Below are positions 42,382 through 51,264 of a stretch of 64,000 nucleotides of DNA, piece after piece. Made by a program: the position numbers and the translations under genes. Positions within the stretch are counted from its first letter, which is position 1; every line of letters begins with the position of its first letter. This DNA comes from JADJOY01 sp046331705 [NCBI: bacterium] (GTDB lineage: Bacteria > JADJOY01), in NCBI GenBank assembly GCA_046331705.1, contig JAXLQJ010000019.1, forward strand, positions 1-64,000, given 5' to 3'. The notes below the pieces were generated by a model. That model had not been told where the DNA came from and did not search any database. It was given only the letters and a program-made list of their open reading frames with translations.

Positions 42382-44352
42382 TCAGGCCGCTTGCTGCGCG
42401 CTCTTCGCCACGACCTCGACCAGATCCGCCAGGATCGCGCGCATGTCGTAGTCCTTCGGCGTGTAGACGCGCGCGACGCCGAGATCCGTGAGCTCGCGCT
42501 GGTCGGCCTCGGGGATGATCCCTCCCACCACGACCGGTGCGTCGACGCCGTTTTCCTTGAGTCGCCGCATCACCTCCGCCACCAACGTGCGGTGCGAGCC
42601 GGAGAGAATCGAGAGCCCGATCAGGTTCACGTCTTCCTGCAGCGCCGCGTTGACGATCTGCTGGGGCGTGAGCCGGATGCCCTCGTAGATCACCTCGAAA
42701 CCCGCGTCCCGGGCGCGCACGGCGATCTGCTCGGCGCCGTTCGAGTGTCCGTCGAGGCCGGGCTTTCCGACCAGCAGCCGCAGCGGTCGTCCCAGGGCCG
42801 TCGATAGCTCCTTCACCCGCGCGCGCACCGTCTCGATTCCGGTGTCCGCGCCACTGCGCGCGTCCGCCGTCACCCCCGTGGGAGCGCGGTACTCGCCGTA
42901 GAGCTCGCGAACCACGCTGCCCCACTCGCCCACCGTGACGCCGGCGTGCGCGGCGCGGATCGATGCGGGCATCACGTTCTCGCGTGATTCCAGCGCGCGC
43001 TTGAGGTCGTCGAGGGCCTTGCGCACCGCGCCCGCGTCGCGCTTGGCGCGAAACTCCGCGAGCGCCTCGATCTGATGGCGCTCGGCGTCGGGATCGACGG
43101 TTAGGATGCCAGAATCGCTACCGGTCGTGAGCGGGCTGGAGCTCGTCTCCATGAACTTGTTGACGCCCACCACCGTGAGCGCGCCCGACTCGACGGCGCG
43201 CACGCGCGCCGCCTGGCTCTGCACGAGCCGTTGCTTCATGTATCCGGTCTCGACGGCGCGCACCGCGCCGCCGAGCGCCAGGATGTGGTCGAGCTCCGAC
43301 CACGCGGCGTCCGCGATCTCGCGGGTCTTCTCGGCCACCACCTTGGAGCCCTCGAAGAGGTCCTCGTATTCGAGGATGTCGCTCTCGAACGCGAGGATCT
43401 GCTGGAGTCGCAGGCTCCACTGCTGGTCCCAGGGCCGCGGCAATCCGAGGGCTTCGTTCCACGCCGGCAGCTGCACGGCGCGGGCGCGGGCGTCCTTCGA
43501 GAGCGTGACCCCCACCATCTCGAGCAGGATGCGCGCGATGTTGTTCTCGGGCTGGCGCTCGGTCAGGCCGAGCGAGTTCACCTGCACGCCGTAGCGGAAG
43601 CGGCGCAACTTGGCGTCGTCGACGCCGTAGCGCTCGAGCGCCACGCGGTCCCAGAGCGCGGTGAACGCGCGCATCTTGCACATTTCCTCGACGAAGCGGA
43701 TGCCCGCGTTGCAGAAGAACGAGATCCGCCCCACCACCTTGGGCAGCTCCTCGTCGGACACCTGTCCCGAGGCCTTCACCGCGTCCAGCACGGCCACGGC
43801 GTTGGCGAGCGTGTACGCGACCTCCTGGACGGGCGTGGCCCCCGCCTCTTGCAGGTGGTACGAGCACACGTTGATCGGGTTCCACTTGGGGACGTTGCGC
43901 ACCGTGTAGGTGATGACGTCGGTGGTGAGGCGCAGCGAGGGCGCCGGCGGGAAGGCGTACGTCCCGCGCGCGAGGAACTCCTTCAGGATGTCGTTCTGCG
44001 TCGTGCCCTCGAACTGACGGGTGTCGATCCGGCGGCGCTCGCCGACCGCCAGATAGAGCGACAGCAACCACGCCGCCGTGGCGTTGATGGTCATCGAGGT
44101 GTTCATGCGCTCGAGCGGGATCTCCGCGAAGAGCTGTTCCATGTCCTCGATGTGACGGATGGGCACGCCCACCTTGCCCACCTCGCCGGCGGCGAGCGGA
44201 TGATCCGAGTCGTAGCCCGTTTGGGTCGGCAGATCGAACGCCACCGAGAGCCCCGTCTGCCCCTTGGTCAGATTGGTGCGATAGAGCTCGTTCGAGGCGC
44301 GGGCCGAGGTGTGTCCCGAGTACGTGCGCATCAACCACGGTTTCTCAGCCAT
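42382..44352 (-). CDS. ecm: Ethylmalonyl-CoA mutase (B12-dependent)
   Basis: 656 aa; AGGAG precedes ATG 44352. Fused catalytic barrel and cobalamin domain. The N-terminus KPWLMRTYSGHTSARASNEL then YRTNLTKGQTGLSVAFDLPTQTGYD is typical of the MeaA/Ecm branch, distinct from MutA/MutB. The B12 base-off motif is D534-x-H536-x-x-G539, with LSGSH and VVVGGIIP following. Converts (2R)-ethylmalonyl-CoA to (2S)-methylsuccinyl-CoA. It is the last gene of the operon with mch, mcd and an epimerase, which supports the specific name over methylmalonyl-CoA mutase. Confidence 0.92.
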   Translation of the reverse strand: MAEKPWLMRTYSGHTSARASNELYRTNLTKGQTGLSVAFDLPTQTGYDSDHPLAAGEVGKVGVPIRHIEDMEQLFAEIPLERMNTSMTINATAAWLLSLYLAVGERRRIDTRQFEGTTQNDILKEFLARGTYAFPPAPSLRLTTDVITYTVRNVPKWNPINVCSYHLQEAGATPVQEVAYTLANAVAVLDAVKASGQVSDEELPKVVGRISFFCNAGIRFVEEMCKMRAFTALWDRVALERYGVDDAKLRRFRYGVQVNSLGLTERQPENNIARILLEMVGVTLSKDARARAVQLPAWNEALGLPRPWDQQWSLRLQQILAFESDILEYEDLFEGSKVVAEKTREIADAAWSELDHILALGGAVRAVETGYMKQRLVQSQAARVRAVESGALTVVGVNKFMETSSSPLTTGSDSGILTVDPDAERHQIEALAEFRAKRDAGAVRKALDDLKRALESRENVMPASIRAAHAGVTVGEWGSVVRELYGEYRAPTGVTADARSGADTGIETVRARVKELSTALGRPLRLLVGKPGLDGHSNGAEQIAVRARDAGFEVIYEGIRLTPQQIVNAALQEDVNLIGLSILSGSHRTLVAEVMRRLKENGVDAPVVVGGIIPEADQRELTDLGVARVYTPKDYDMRAILADLVEVVAKSAQQAA

Positions 44353-44461
44353 CGGAGTCTCCTGTCGGATGATCGCCTGTGGTGTCGGCGTCGCTCAGCG
44401 TGTGCGCCCGAGATGACGGCGACGCAGCGTGGATGGTGGAACGGAGGACGTGACGGTTCTC

Positions 44462-44508
44462 GGGGGGCTGTTCCAGCCCCCCGCCCGCCCGAAGTGAATT
44501 CGGGCGGG
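44462..44508. promoter_or_regulatory. Two consecutive hairpins in the mch-ecm gap
   Basis: Hairpin 1: GGGGGGCTG (44462-44470) with CAGCCCCCC (44474-44482), 3-nt loop. Hairpin 2: CCCGCCCGAA (44484-44493) with TTCGGGCGGG (44499-44508), 5-nt loop. Both are perfect. They lie in the 230-bp gap between mch and ecm on the coding strand of the operon, suggesting partial termination or mRNA processing that tunes ecm relative to mch. No U-tract. Confidence 0.5.
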
Positions 44509-44582
44509 ACCCACCCCCGAGTCACTCGCTTCGCTCGTGCGGTCGCGCCGCGACCGGCGGGGTGTGAGCACCGCGTCGCCCT

Positions 44583-45749
44583 TCACGGGTGCTTCCGAAT
44601 CAGCACGCGGCGCTCGATCTCGAAGATCTTGTTGTCGATCTTCTCTTTGCCCGCGTCCTTCTTGTCGTTCTCCTTCAGGAAGAGGTCGGCGCCGTGCTTG
44701 TCGATCGCGTCGCCGGGGAGCACGTTCTTGACGCCGATCAGCTGGAACGTGACGACGCCCGTGCCCTCGAACTGGGCGACCTCGTCTTTGTGGAGCACGC
44801 GGCTGATCGCGTAGATGGTGTCGCCCGCGAACGACGGTTGCGTGTGGTAGCCCTCGGTGAAGCCGAGCTCCCACAGCGCATTCTCGGTGGTGTCGCGGCT
44901 CGCGAGGCCGTTCAACCACGCGAACACCAGCCCGCCGTAGACGATCGGCTCGCCGCTCATCGGCCCCTTGCGGCTGGTGGAGTAGAGACGATCGAAGTGG
45001 AGTGGGTGGGTGTTGCCCACCCGATACGTCCACGCGAAATGCTCGTCGGTGATGGTGCGGCCGTTGAAGTGGACGATCACGTCGCCCACCGCGAAGTCCT
45101 CGAAGTAGGTGTGGCGGCCGGTGAGATCGAGCGGCAGCTTGCCCCGGACCCGGGGGATGTGAGTGACGGGTTCGTGGACCTCGGGGAACTCGCCACCTTC
45201 GGGGTCGGGAGTCTCGGTGGGCGGCCGGCCGCTCGGGCCCACGAGGATCTTGCGGTCGTACTGGAGCACGACCTCCTCGTGCTGGTTGATGCCGAGGGTG
45301 CGCACGTGGGCGATGCCCGGTTTGCCGGCGCCGCGCTCGCGCCGATCCAGCACGCGGGTCGCCGAGCGGATCGTGTCGCCCGCCATCACCGGCCGCAGGA
45401 ACTGGACGTCGTAGTAGCCGAGGTTGGCGATCGCCTGCTCGGAGTCGTTCTGGACGCCCAGGCTCAGCACCACGTTGAACACGAGCTGGGGGCTCGCCGG
45501 CAGCCGATCGTAGCCGGCGGCGCGCGCGAACTCGCGGTTGCGGTAGAGCGGGTTGGTCTCGAAGAAGTCGCTCGAGAAGAGCAGGATCAGGTCCTCGGTG
45601 ATGGTGAGCCCGCGCGGGTGATGGAAGACCTGCCCCGGGACGAGATCCTCGAGCGCCCGGCCGTAGCGCGGCTTCTTGATCTGCGTGAGCTTGACCGGCG
45701 AGCTGGGGGCGCGCTCCGCCTGCGGGGCGAGCTTCAGGTTGATCGTCAT
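44583..45749 (-). CDS. mch: Mesaconyl-CoA hydratase (MaoC-like)
   Basis: 388 aa; AAGGAG precedes ATG 45749. Two MaoC hotdog domains: the first spans about 30-180 (LEDLVPGQVFHHPRGLTITEDLI), the second about 210-350 (HTYFEDFAVGDVIVHFNGRTITDEHFAWT, NTHPLHFD, SRVLHK). Hydrates mesaconyl-C1-CoA to beta-methylmalyl-CoA in the ethylmalonyl-CoA pathway. The double MaoC layout and the neighbour genes make this call strong; alone it might be a generic dehydratase. It begins 83 bp after mcd. Confidence 0.88.
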   Translation of the reverse strand: MTINLKLAPQAERAPSSPVKLTQIKKPRYGRALEDLVPGQVFHHPRGLTITEDLILLFSSDFFETNPLYRNREFARAAGYDRLPASPQLVFNVVLSLGVQNDSEQAIANLGYYDVQFLRPVMAGDTIRSATRVLDRRERGAGKPGIAHVRTLGINQHEEVVLQYDRKILVGPSGRPPTETPDPEGGEFPEVHEPVTHIPRVRGKLPLDLTGRHTYFEDFAVGDVIVHFNGRTITDEHFAWTYRVGNTHPLHFDRLYSTSRKGPMSGEPIVYGGLVFAWLNGLASRDTTENALWELGFTEGYHTQPSFAGDTIYAISRVLHKDEVAQFEGTGVVTFQLIGVKNVLPGDAIDKHGADLFLKENDKKDAGKEKIDNKIFEIERRVLIRKHP

Positions 45750-45832
45750 GATCTAGGCTCCTTCGGCAACCGGCGGGGATGTCGCGGGTCCCGGGCTTGT
45801 CTCGTGGAAACGCTCGCGCGCGAATCGGCGCA

Positions 45833-47482
45833 TCAGGCGGCGGCGGCCTCCTCCACCACGCTGCGCGCGACCACGCGCAACGCCAGCACCTCTTCCGCGC
45901 CCTCGAAGATCGAGAGCACGCGCGCGTCCAGGAAATAACGCGAGACCGCGAATTCCTCGGCGTAGCCCATGCCGCCGTGGATCTGCATCGCCTCGCGGGT
46001 CACCCACTCGGCGGTGCGGCACGCGTAGAGCTTGACGAGCGCGCAATCCACCGCGCCCTTGCCCTCCTCGACCAGCTTCGCGGAACGATAGGTGGCGCGG
46101 CGCACCGCGTGGAGCGCCGCGGCCATGCGCGCGAGCTTCCACTGGGTGAGCGGGTAATCGAAGATCGGCTTGCCGAACACCTTGCGATCCTTGGCGTAGC
46201 GCAAGCCCTCTTCGAGAGCCGCCTGCATGACTCCGAGCGCACGCGCCGCGGTCTGGAGCCTGCCGCCGGCGAATCCCTCCATCTGGAGGTAGAAGCCCTT
46301 GCCCAGACCGGCCGGGCCGCCCACCAGGTTCGCGTCGGGCACGAAGTAGTTCTCGAACACCACCTCGTACGAGTGCATGCCGCGGTATCCCACGGTCGGG
46401 ATGGCGCGGCCCTCGACCTTGCCGCCGCCCTCCTGGGTGTGCGCGAACGAATGACCCTCGAAGCGCGGCTTCTCGGCGACGAAGAGCGAGAGCCCGCGGT
46501 GCTTCTGCTTGGGGTCGGGATCGGTACGGGCGAGCACCATGAGCGTGTCGGCGTAGCCGGCGAACGTGCACCAGGTCTTGACGCCGTTGAGCAGCCAGCC
46601 GCCGTCGGTCTTGGTGGCGGTGACCACGATGCCGGCGACGTCGGAGCCGAAATCGGGCTCGGTCACGGCGACGGCGGCCATCGCCTCAGCGGTGGCGAGC
46701 TTGGGCAGCCAGGTCTGCTTTTGCTCCTCGGTGCCGCCCTTGAGGACAGCCTTGGCCAGGATCTCGGGGCGGGTGATGAGGCTGCCCGCGGCCGCGAGGC
46801 TGCCGCGCGAGAGCTCCTCGGTCACGATCACCATGCCCATGTTGTCGGGATGGGTGTCGCTCTGGAAGCCGCCGTAGGTCTCGGGGATCGAGAGGCCGAA
46901 GCAGCCCAGCTCGGCCAATCCGTCGATGATGCTCTGGGGAACGAGGAGATCCTGGCGGTGGATCTTCTCCGCGAGCGGCGCGACCTGCTCGCGGGCGAAT
47001 TTGCGGAAGGTGTCGGCGATCGCCTGGTGGTCGCTGTCGTGACCGGGGTCCGCGCCGCCGGGCAGGTCGCGCAGCAGCTTGCCGATCTCCTGGTAGCGCT
47101 CGGGCGCCAGGTTCGTCGCGAGGAACGCCTGGACCTCCGCGCTCGCGAGCGGGTCGCCGGCGACGCCGAACTCGGCGGGCCGCGCCTGCACGCGCGAGCG
47201 GATCGAATGCAGCGCCTCGGCCAGGAAGAGCGCCGCGAGCCTGAGCTCGAGCTCGCCGCCTCGCTCGCGCGCGTCGCGCACCGTCTCTTCGGCGGCGCCG
47301 AGCTCGGCGAAGATGTAGGCGAGGTCGTACGCGGCCACCTGGTGGACGTCGAGGGCGTCGTTCGAGAGCTTGCCGCCGGGGCTCGAGATCTGCGCCAGGT
47401 GACGGGCGGCGCCTCGGGCGAGCTCTCGCGCAGCGGCGATCGCGCGGTCGGCCTGTTCGAGTAGGGCGCTGGGCTGGGTCAC
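45833..47482 (-). CDS. mcd: (2S)-methylsuccinyl-CoA dehydrogenase
   Basis: 549 aa from GTG 47482 with GGGAGG upstream. Acyl-CoA dehydrogenase fold with an extra N-terminal domain of about 150 residues, a mark of Mcd. Middle: VTEELSRGSLAAAGSLITRPE, AVAVTEPDFGSDVAG, GYRGMHSYEVVFENYFVPD. C-terminal IHGGMGYAEEFAVSRYF and LSIFEGAEEVLALRV contain FAD/substrate contacts and the Glu near the end. It oxidises methylsuccinyl-CoA to mesaconyl-CoA, passing electrons to an ETF. Stop is 143 bp after the epimerase stop in operon order. Confidence 0.92.
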   Translation of the reverse strand: MTQPSALLEQADRAIAAARELARGAARHLAQISSPGGKLSNDALDVHQVAAYDLAYIFAELGAAEETVRDARERGGELELRLAALFLAEALHSIRSRVQARPAEFGVAGDPLASAEVQAFLATNLAPERYQEIGKLLRDLPGGADPGHDSDHQAIADTFRKFAREQVAPLAEKIHRQDLLVPQSIIDGLAELGCFGLSIPETYGGFQSDTHPDNMGMVIVTEELSRGSLAAAGSLITRPEILAKAVLKGGTEEQKQTWLPKLATAEAMAAVAVTEPDFGSDVAGIVVTATKTDGGWLLNGVKTWCTFAGYADTLMVLARTDPDPKQKHRGLSLFVAEKPRFEGHSFAHTQEGGGKVEGRAIPTVGYRGMHSYEVVFENYFVPDANLVGGPAGLGKGFYLQMEGFAGGRLQTAARALGVMQAALEEGLRYAKDRKVFGKPIFDYPLTQWKLARMAAALHAVRRATYRSAKLVEEGKGAVDCALVKLYACRTAEWVTREAMQIHGGMGYAEEFAVSRYFLDARVLSIFEGAEEVLALRVVARSVVEEAAAA

Positions 47483-47625
47483 GGGTCCTCCCGGTTGGAC
47501 GTGCGGGGTTCGATCGACGGATTCGTTCGTTTCAGGCCCGAGTCGTGGGGCCGGCGAGCCGGGCGCACCGACCTCGTGCCGCAGTGCGCCGCCCCAACCG
47601 AGGGGGAGGCGCGGTCACGCCAGCG

Positions 47626-48045
47626 TCAGGAATGGTGCGCGTCGCCGACCGGCTCGGAGAGCTCGACGAGCACGCCGCCCGTCGACTTGGGATGCACAAA
47701 CGCAATCCGCTTGCCATGTGCGCCCATGCGCGGCACCTCGTCGACGAGCTTCACGCCCTTGGCCTTGAGCTCGGCGAGGCGGGCATCGATGTCGTGCACT
47801 TCCAGACAGATGTGGTGGATGCCGGCGCCGCGCTTCTCGAGATGCTTGGCGACCGGGCTCTCCGGCGAGGTGGGGAAGAGCAGCTCGAGATTGGTCTCGC
47901 CGACGGCGAAAAACGCGGTACGGACCTTCTGATCGGCGACTTCCTCGAGGTGGTCCGGACCCTTGCCGAGCATCTTGGTGTAGAAGTCGATCGCCTCCTC
48001 GAGACCGGAGACGGCGATGCCGATGTGGTCGACTTTCTTGAACAT
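47626..48045 (-). CDS. epi: Methylmalonyl/ethylmalonyl-CoA epimerase
   Basis: 139 aa from ATG 48045, preceded by GGAGG. The vicinal-oxygen-chelate fold opens FKKVDHIGIAVSGLEEAIDF; metal ligands are His7, a Glu of the NLELLF strand, His of GAGIHHICLEV and Glu of VLVELSEP. It interconverts the C2 epimers of methylmalonyl-CoA and ethylmalonyl-CoA. First gene of the ecm operon; the intergenic gap to mcd is 143 bp. Both pathway epimerisations can be served by one enzyme. Confidence 0.9.
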   Translation of the reverse strand: MFKKVDHIGIAVSGLEEAIDFYTKMLGKGPDHLEEVADQKVRTAFFAVGETNLELLFPTSPESPVAKHLEKRGAGIHHICLEVHDIDARLAELKAKGVKLVDEVPRMGAHGKRIAFVHPKSTGGVLVELSEPVGDAHHS

Positions 48046-48153
48046 CCGACCTCCGCTGGGCCGCGCGCGACTCGCGAAGCGAGGTCGCCGCGTGCTCGAA
48101 ATGGCGCAATGCGTTACGCGAACGGCCAAGATACCGCTCGCTCGTTTGCGCCT

Positions 48154-49206
48154 TCAAGTCGGGGAGTCGCTCGGGAAATCGGCGGATAACGCACGATTCC
48201 GCTCGTCCGTCGTCGATGGCACCGCACGGTGACGCTCGCGCCGCGTCTCCACCACCAGGCAGACCACCCCAGTGCTGGTGCGCACCAAGTAATACGTCAG
48301 GAAGATCGCCACCGCGTACGCCGCAGCGGCTGGCGCCATCGAGGTGCGAGCCGCCGCAGCGGCCATGAAGAAGACCATCGTCCCGACGTTGCCGGGGCCG
48401 CTCGGCAGCATGGCGCCGAGCCCCGAGCCGACCATGATGAAGGCCGTGTCCGCGACCGAGATCATCGCGTCCCCGAAGGCGCGGCTCAGCATGCGGTACG
48501 AGGTGTTCACGAAGAAGAAATCGAGCAAGCAGAGCGCGACCACGATGGCGCCAGTGCCGCCGCGCAGCGAGCGCAGGCCGTCGAGGGCGCCGAAGATGCC
48601 GTCGGAAAATCGTCCGAGCGGCCCGCGCAGGCGATCCGGCATCCGCGCCACCAGCCGCGTGACCAGCGAGCGCACGCGGGTCGGGAACGCCACCACGACG
48701 GCGATGGTCGCGGCGATCGCCACGGCAGCGATCCCGACGGCGCCGATGATGGCGGGGGTGCTGCTGACGTCGGCGGCGTCGAAGCGCGAGCCCGCGAACA
48801 CCACCAGCGCCAAGCTCATCACCATGAGCACGTCGAGCAGCCGTTCCACCGCGACGGTCACGCCGATGCCGCCGAACCCGAGCTCGGGCACCCACTTGCC
48901 CACCACCAGCATGCGCACCAGCTCGCCCGAGCGCGGCACCACGTTGTTGTAGAGGTAGCCGATCGAGAGCGCCGAGAAGAGCCGCGGCAACGCGGGCCGC
49001 GGCGGCGCGAAGAGAAAGCGCCAGCGCAGCGAGCGTCCCGCGAGATGGGCCAGATGAAACGCGCAGCCCGCCACGAACCAGCCGGCCTTGGAAGCCGGAA
49101 TCGCGCGCAACAGCGCCATCTGCTGATGCACGTCGGTGTGGCGCGCGGTCGCGACCAGGAATACCGCGCCGATGGCGAGCCCCGCCCAGAAGAGCTTCCA
49201 GCTCAC
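48154..49206 (-). CDS. UPF0104/AglD-like flippase-type membrane protein
   Basis: 350 aa from GTG 49206; the frame runs upstream to 49413 but that part is Arg-rich and lacks a start signal. About 8 hydrophobic segments, with LSIGYLYNNVVPRSGELVRM and SGLGAMLPSGPGNVGTMVFF, the two conserved blocks of the lysylphosphatidylglycerol synthetase N-terminal/UPF0104 family (GtrA-independent flippases or LPG synthase-like). No catalytic synthase domain is present. May move lipids or glycolipids. It converges toward nothing; the epimerase is co-oriented downstream by 109 bp. Confidence 0.82.
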   Translation of the reverse strand: MSWKLFWAGLAIGAVFLVATARHTDVHQQMALLRAIPASKAGWFVAGCAFHLAHLAGRSLRWRFLFAPPRPALPRLFSALSIGYLYNNVVPRSGELVRMLVVGKWVPELGFGGIGVTVAVERLLDVLMVMSLALVVFAGSRFDAADVSSTPAIIGAVGIAAVAIAATIAVVVAFPTRVRSLVTRLVARMPDRLRGPLGRFSDGIFGALDGLRSLRGGTGAIVVALCLLDFFFVNTSYRMLSRAFGDAMISVADTAFIMVGSGLGAMLPSGPGNVGTMVFFMAAAAARTSMAPAAAAYAVAIFLTYYLVRTSTGVVCLVVETRRERHRAVPSTTDERNRALSADFPSDSPT

Positions 49207-49232
49207 GCGCCTCGAATCTCCATCGCGCGAGT

Positions 49233-49994
49233 CTACGCCACGGGGGGACGCTGCGGCGCAAGGGCGTCGTCGTCCCACAGCCATTCGCCGCGGGTGAGCA
49301 GCGTTCGCCACTCGGCACCGAGTGGAGCCTGGATCGTGAGCGACTGGCCGGTGATGGGGTGCGGCACCGTCAGGGCGAGGGCGTGGAGCCAGAGCCGCGT
49401 CACGCCGAGCCACGCCGCCACGGCGCGGTTGTGCTCACCGCGGCCGTGGGTGGTGTCGCCGATCAGGGGATGAGCGATGTGGTGGCAGTGGCGGCGGATC
49501 TGCTGGCGGCGCCCCGTCCGAGGATGGACCTCGATGAGCGCGTAGCGTGAGGTCGGATGGCGCGGGTCGACGGCGAACGGCCATTCGACGCGCGCCAGGC
49601 GCCGCCACGAGGTCCGCGATTCGAGGAGCGGCTGCCCGGCCGATGCACGCTCGGGGTCGCGGGCGAGGGGATGGTCGATCACCCCGCGTTGCTCCGGCCA
49701 CCCGCGCACCAAGGCGACGTAACGCTTCGCGACGCTGGCGTCCTCGAAGGCCCGGGCGAGCGCCTGCGCCGCCGTCGGGGTCCTGCCGAAGACCAGCACC
49801 CCCGAGGTCGCGCGGTCGAGGCGGTGAACCGGAAACACGAACGCGCCGAGCTGCGCGCGCACGCGGCTCAAGGCACTTTCCTCCGTCCCCGCCGCCAGCC
49901 GGGTCCGATGCACGAGCAACCCGGCGGGCTTGTCGATGGCGACGATTGCCTCGTCCGCGTGAAGGATCGTGAGCGGGGTTTCTTCGGAGGGCAC
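49233..49994 (-). CDS. truC: tRNA pseudouridine(65) synthase, TruC-type
   Basis: 253 aa from GTG 49994. Opens LTILHADEAIVAIDKPAGLLVHR and has HRLDRATSGVLVFG with the catalytic Asp, then KRYVALVRGW, a TSRYALIEV/HPRTGRRQQIRRH basic block, IAHPLIGDTTHG and LWLHALALTVPHPITG, all close to E. coli TruC and the RluA fold. It isomerises uridine 65 in tRNA. It does not carry an S4 domain, as expected for TruC. Start is on the basis of frame and signal; a longer frame exists. Confidence 0.88.
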   Translation of the reverse strand: MPSEETPLTILHADEAIVAIDKPAGLLVHRTRLAAGTEESALSRVRAQLGAFVFPVHRLDRATSGVLVFGRTPTAAQALARAFEDASVAKRYVALVRGWPEQRGVIDHPLARDPERASAGQPLLESRTSWRRLARVEWPFAVDPRHPTSRYALIEVHPRTGRRQQIRRHCHHIAHPLIGDTTHGRGEHNRAVAAWLGVTRLWLHALALTVPHPITGQSLTIQAPLGAEWRTLLTRGEWLWDDDALAPQRPPVA

Positions 49995-50155
49995 GGTCGA
50001 CAGCGAATCATGCGTGATCCGGTGTGGCGCGTCGCCCGCTCGGTACGCACGGCGATTACCTTGAACGGATCGCGACCGGTCGCGCGACATCCCGTGCGTC
50101 GCGCGCCGGCGGATGAGCGAGAGGGGGTGTGTGCACGGGCCGAGAGGAGACCGCC

Positions 50156-51076
50156 ATGCAAGTCCGATCCCGTGTGAGTGACGCGACGGTTGCGATTCGG
50201 AGAGGCCTCTCGATCGTCGGAGCGCTGCTCGCGTTGGGGGTGACGTTCGCCGCACAGGGCTGCGGATCCTCGGGGAGCGGTGGATCTCGGCACGTTGGCT
50301 CCTCCGTGCGCCTCGAAGGCCGCGTGGTCGATGGTTCGGGAAGCCTGGCCGCGCTGTCGGGCGTGCGCGCCGACGCGAGCGTGGTCGGCGTCACCGTCAC
50401 GGCGACCCAGGACGGCGTCACCGTCGATTCCACGGAGACCGGGGTCGAGGGCACCTTTCAGCTCGCCGTCATGCCCGGGCTCGTCACGTTGCGCTTCATG
50501 GCGCAGGGCGTGGACGTGTCCAACGGTTTGACCGTCCCGGAGGGGGCGTCGTTCGCCATCACCGTCACGCTCACTCCCAACGCGGCCACGGTCGACGACG
50601 CGGTGCTCACGCGCAGCGCGCTCGCGTGCGAGAGCGGCGAGCTCGGCCTCGATCTCGGCGCGACCACGTCGCTGGTGATCGACGGCGACGGTCAGGCTTG
50701 CGTGCGCACCGTGGGGAACTGCGCGGTCAGCGTGCGCGCGCGGGAGCTCACGCTCAAGGATTGCGGGAATTGTGTCGATGCTCAGGGGACGTCCGACGTG
50801 AGCCTGGTCTCCGTCGACGGCGACCTGAGCTGTGAGTCCTCGGGCAATGGAATCGACGCCGGTGGCACGCCGAACGTGCACCTTTCGAGCGCCGGCGAGC
50901 TCACGATCGAGGCTGGTGGCGATCACGCCATCGCGGCCACTGGAAACGCGACCGTCGCCATCGAGAGCCCGGTGTCGTGCCTCGTTCACGGCAGGGACGG
51001 CGCGATCCACGCGCAGGGAGGCGCGACCGTCACCACCGACGGTTGCGTCGTGCTGGATAGCGGCGACTCGGGCTGA
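50156..51076 (+). CDS. Predicted lipoprotein with carboxypeptidase-like and repetitive beta domains
   Basis: 306 aa from ATG 50156 with GAGAGGAGA upstream. Lipobox AAQGC (Cys36). After Gly/Ser linker residues a CarboxypepD_reg/CnaB-like segment (VRLEGRVVDGSGSL to VTLRFMAQGVDVSNG) and then a long beta-rich, Asp/Gly/Ser-rich tract (GNCAVSVRARELTLKDCGNC and similar) with short repeats of the kind seen in beta-helical adhesins. No catalytic motif is visible. It is a surface protein of unknown role, co-oriented with the next beta-helix gene. Confidence 0.6.
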   Translation: MQVRSRVSDATVAIRRGLSIVGALLALGVTFAAQGCGSSGSGGSRHVGSSVRLEGRVVDGSGSLAALSGVRADASVVGVTVTATQDGVTVDSTETGVEGTFQLAVMPGLVTLRFMAQGVDVSNGLTVPEGASFAITVTLTPNAATVDDAVLTRSALACESGELGLDLGATTSLVIDGDGQACVRTVGNCAVSVRARELTLKDCGNCVDAQGTSDVSLVSVDGDLSCESSGNGIDAGGTPNVHLSSAGELTIEAGGDHAIAATGNATVAIESPVSCLVHGRDGAIHAQGGATVTTDGCVVLDSGDSG

Positions 51077-51264
51077 GTGCCCACGATCGCCGTGGGTGGC
51101 GCGGGACGCCGGCGGCGCGACCTCGACCTCGCGCGCCGAGCAGCGTCGCGCGATGGTCATCGCGTTTGACCGTGCGCTCCGCCTCTTGGGACACTCGTGA
51201 GATGCAGCTCGCGGGGATGCCGATCGCCTCTCGATCCGGCAGCCCCGCCCGGGAGATCGGGATC

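Noticed and set aside
50002-50155. Upstream extension of TruC
   Set aside because: The added residues are Ser/Arg-rich with no similarity to the family; GTG 49994 gives a normal length.
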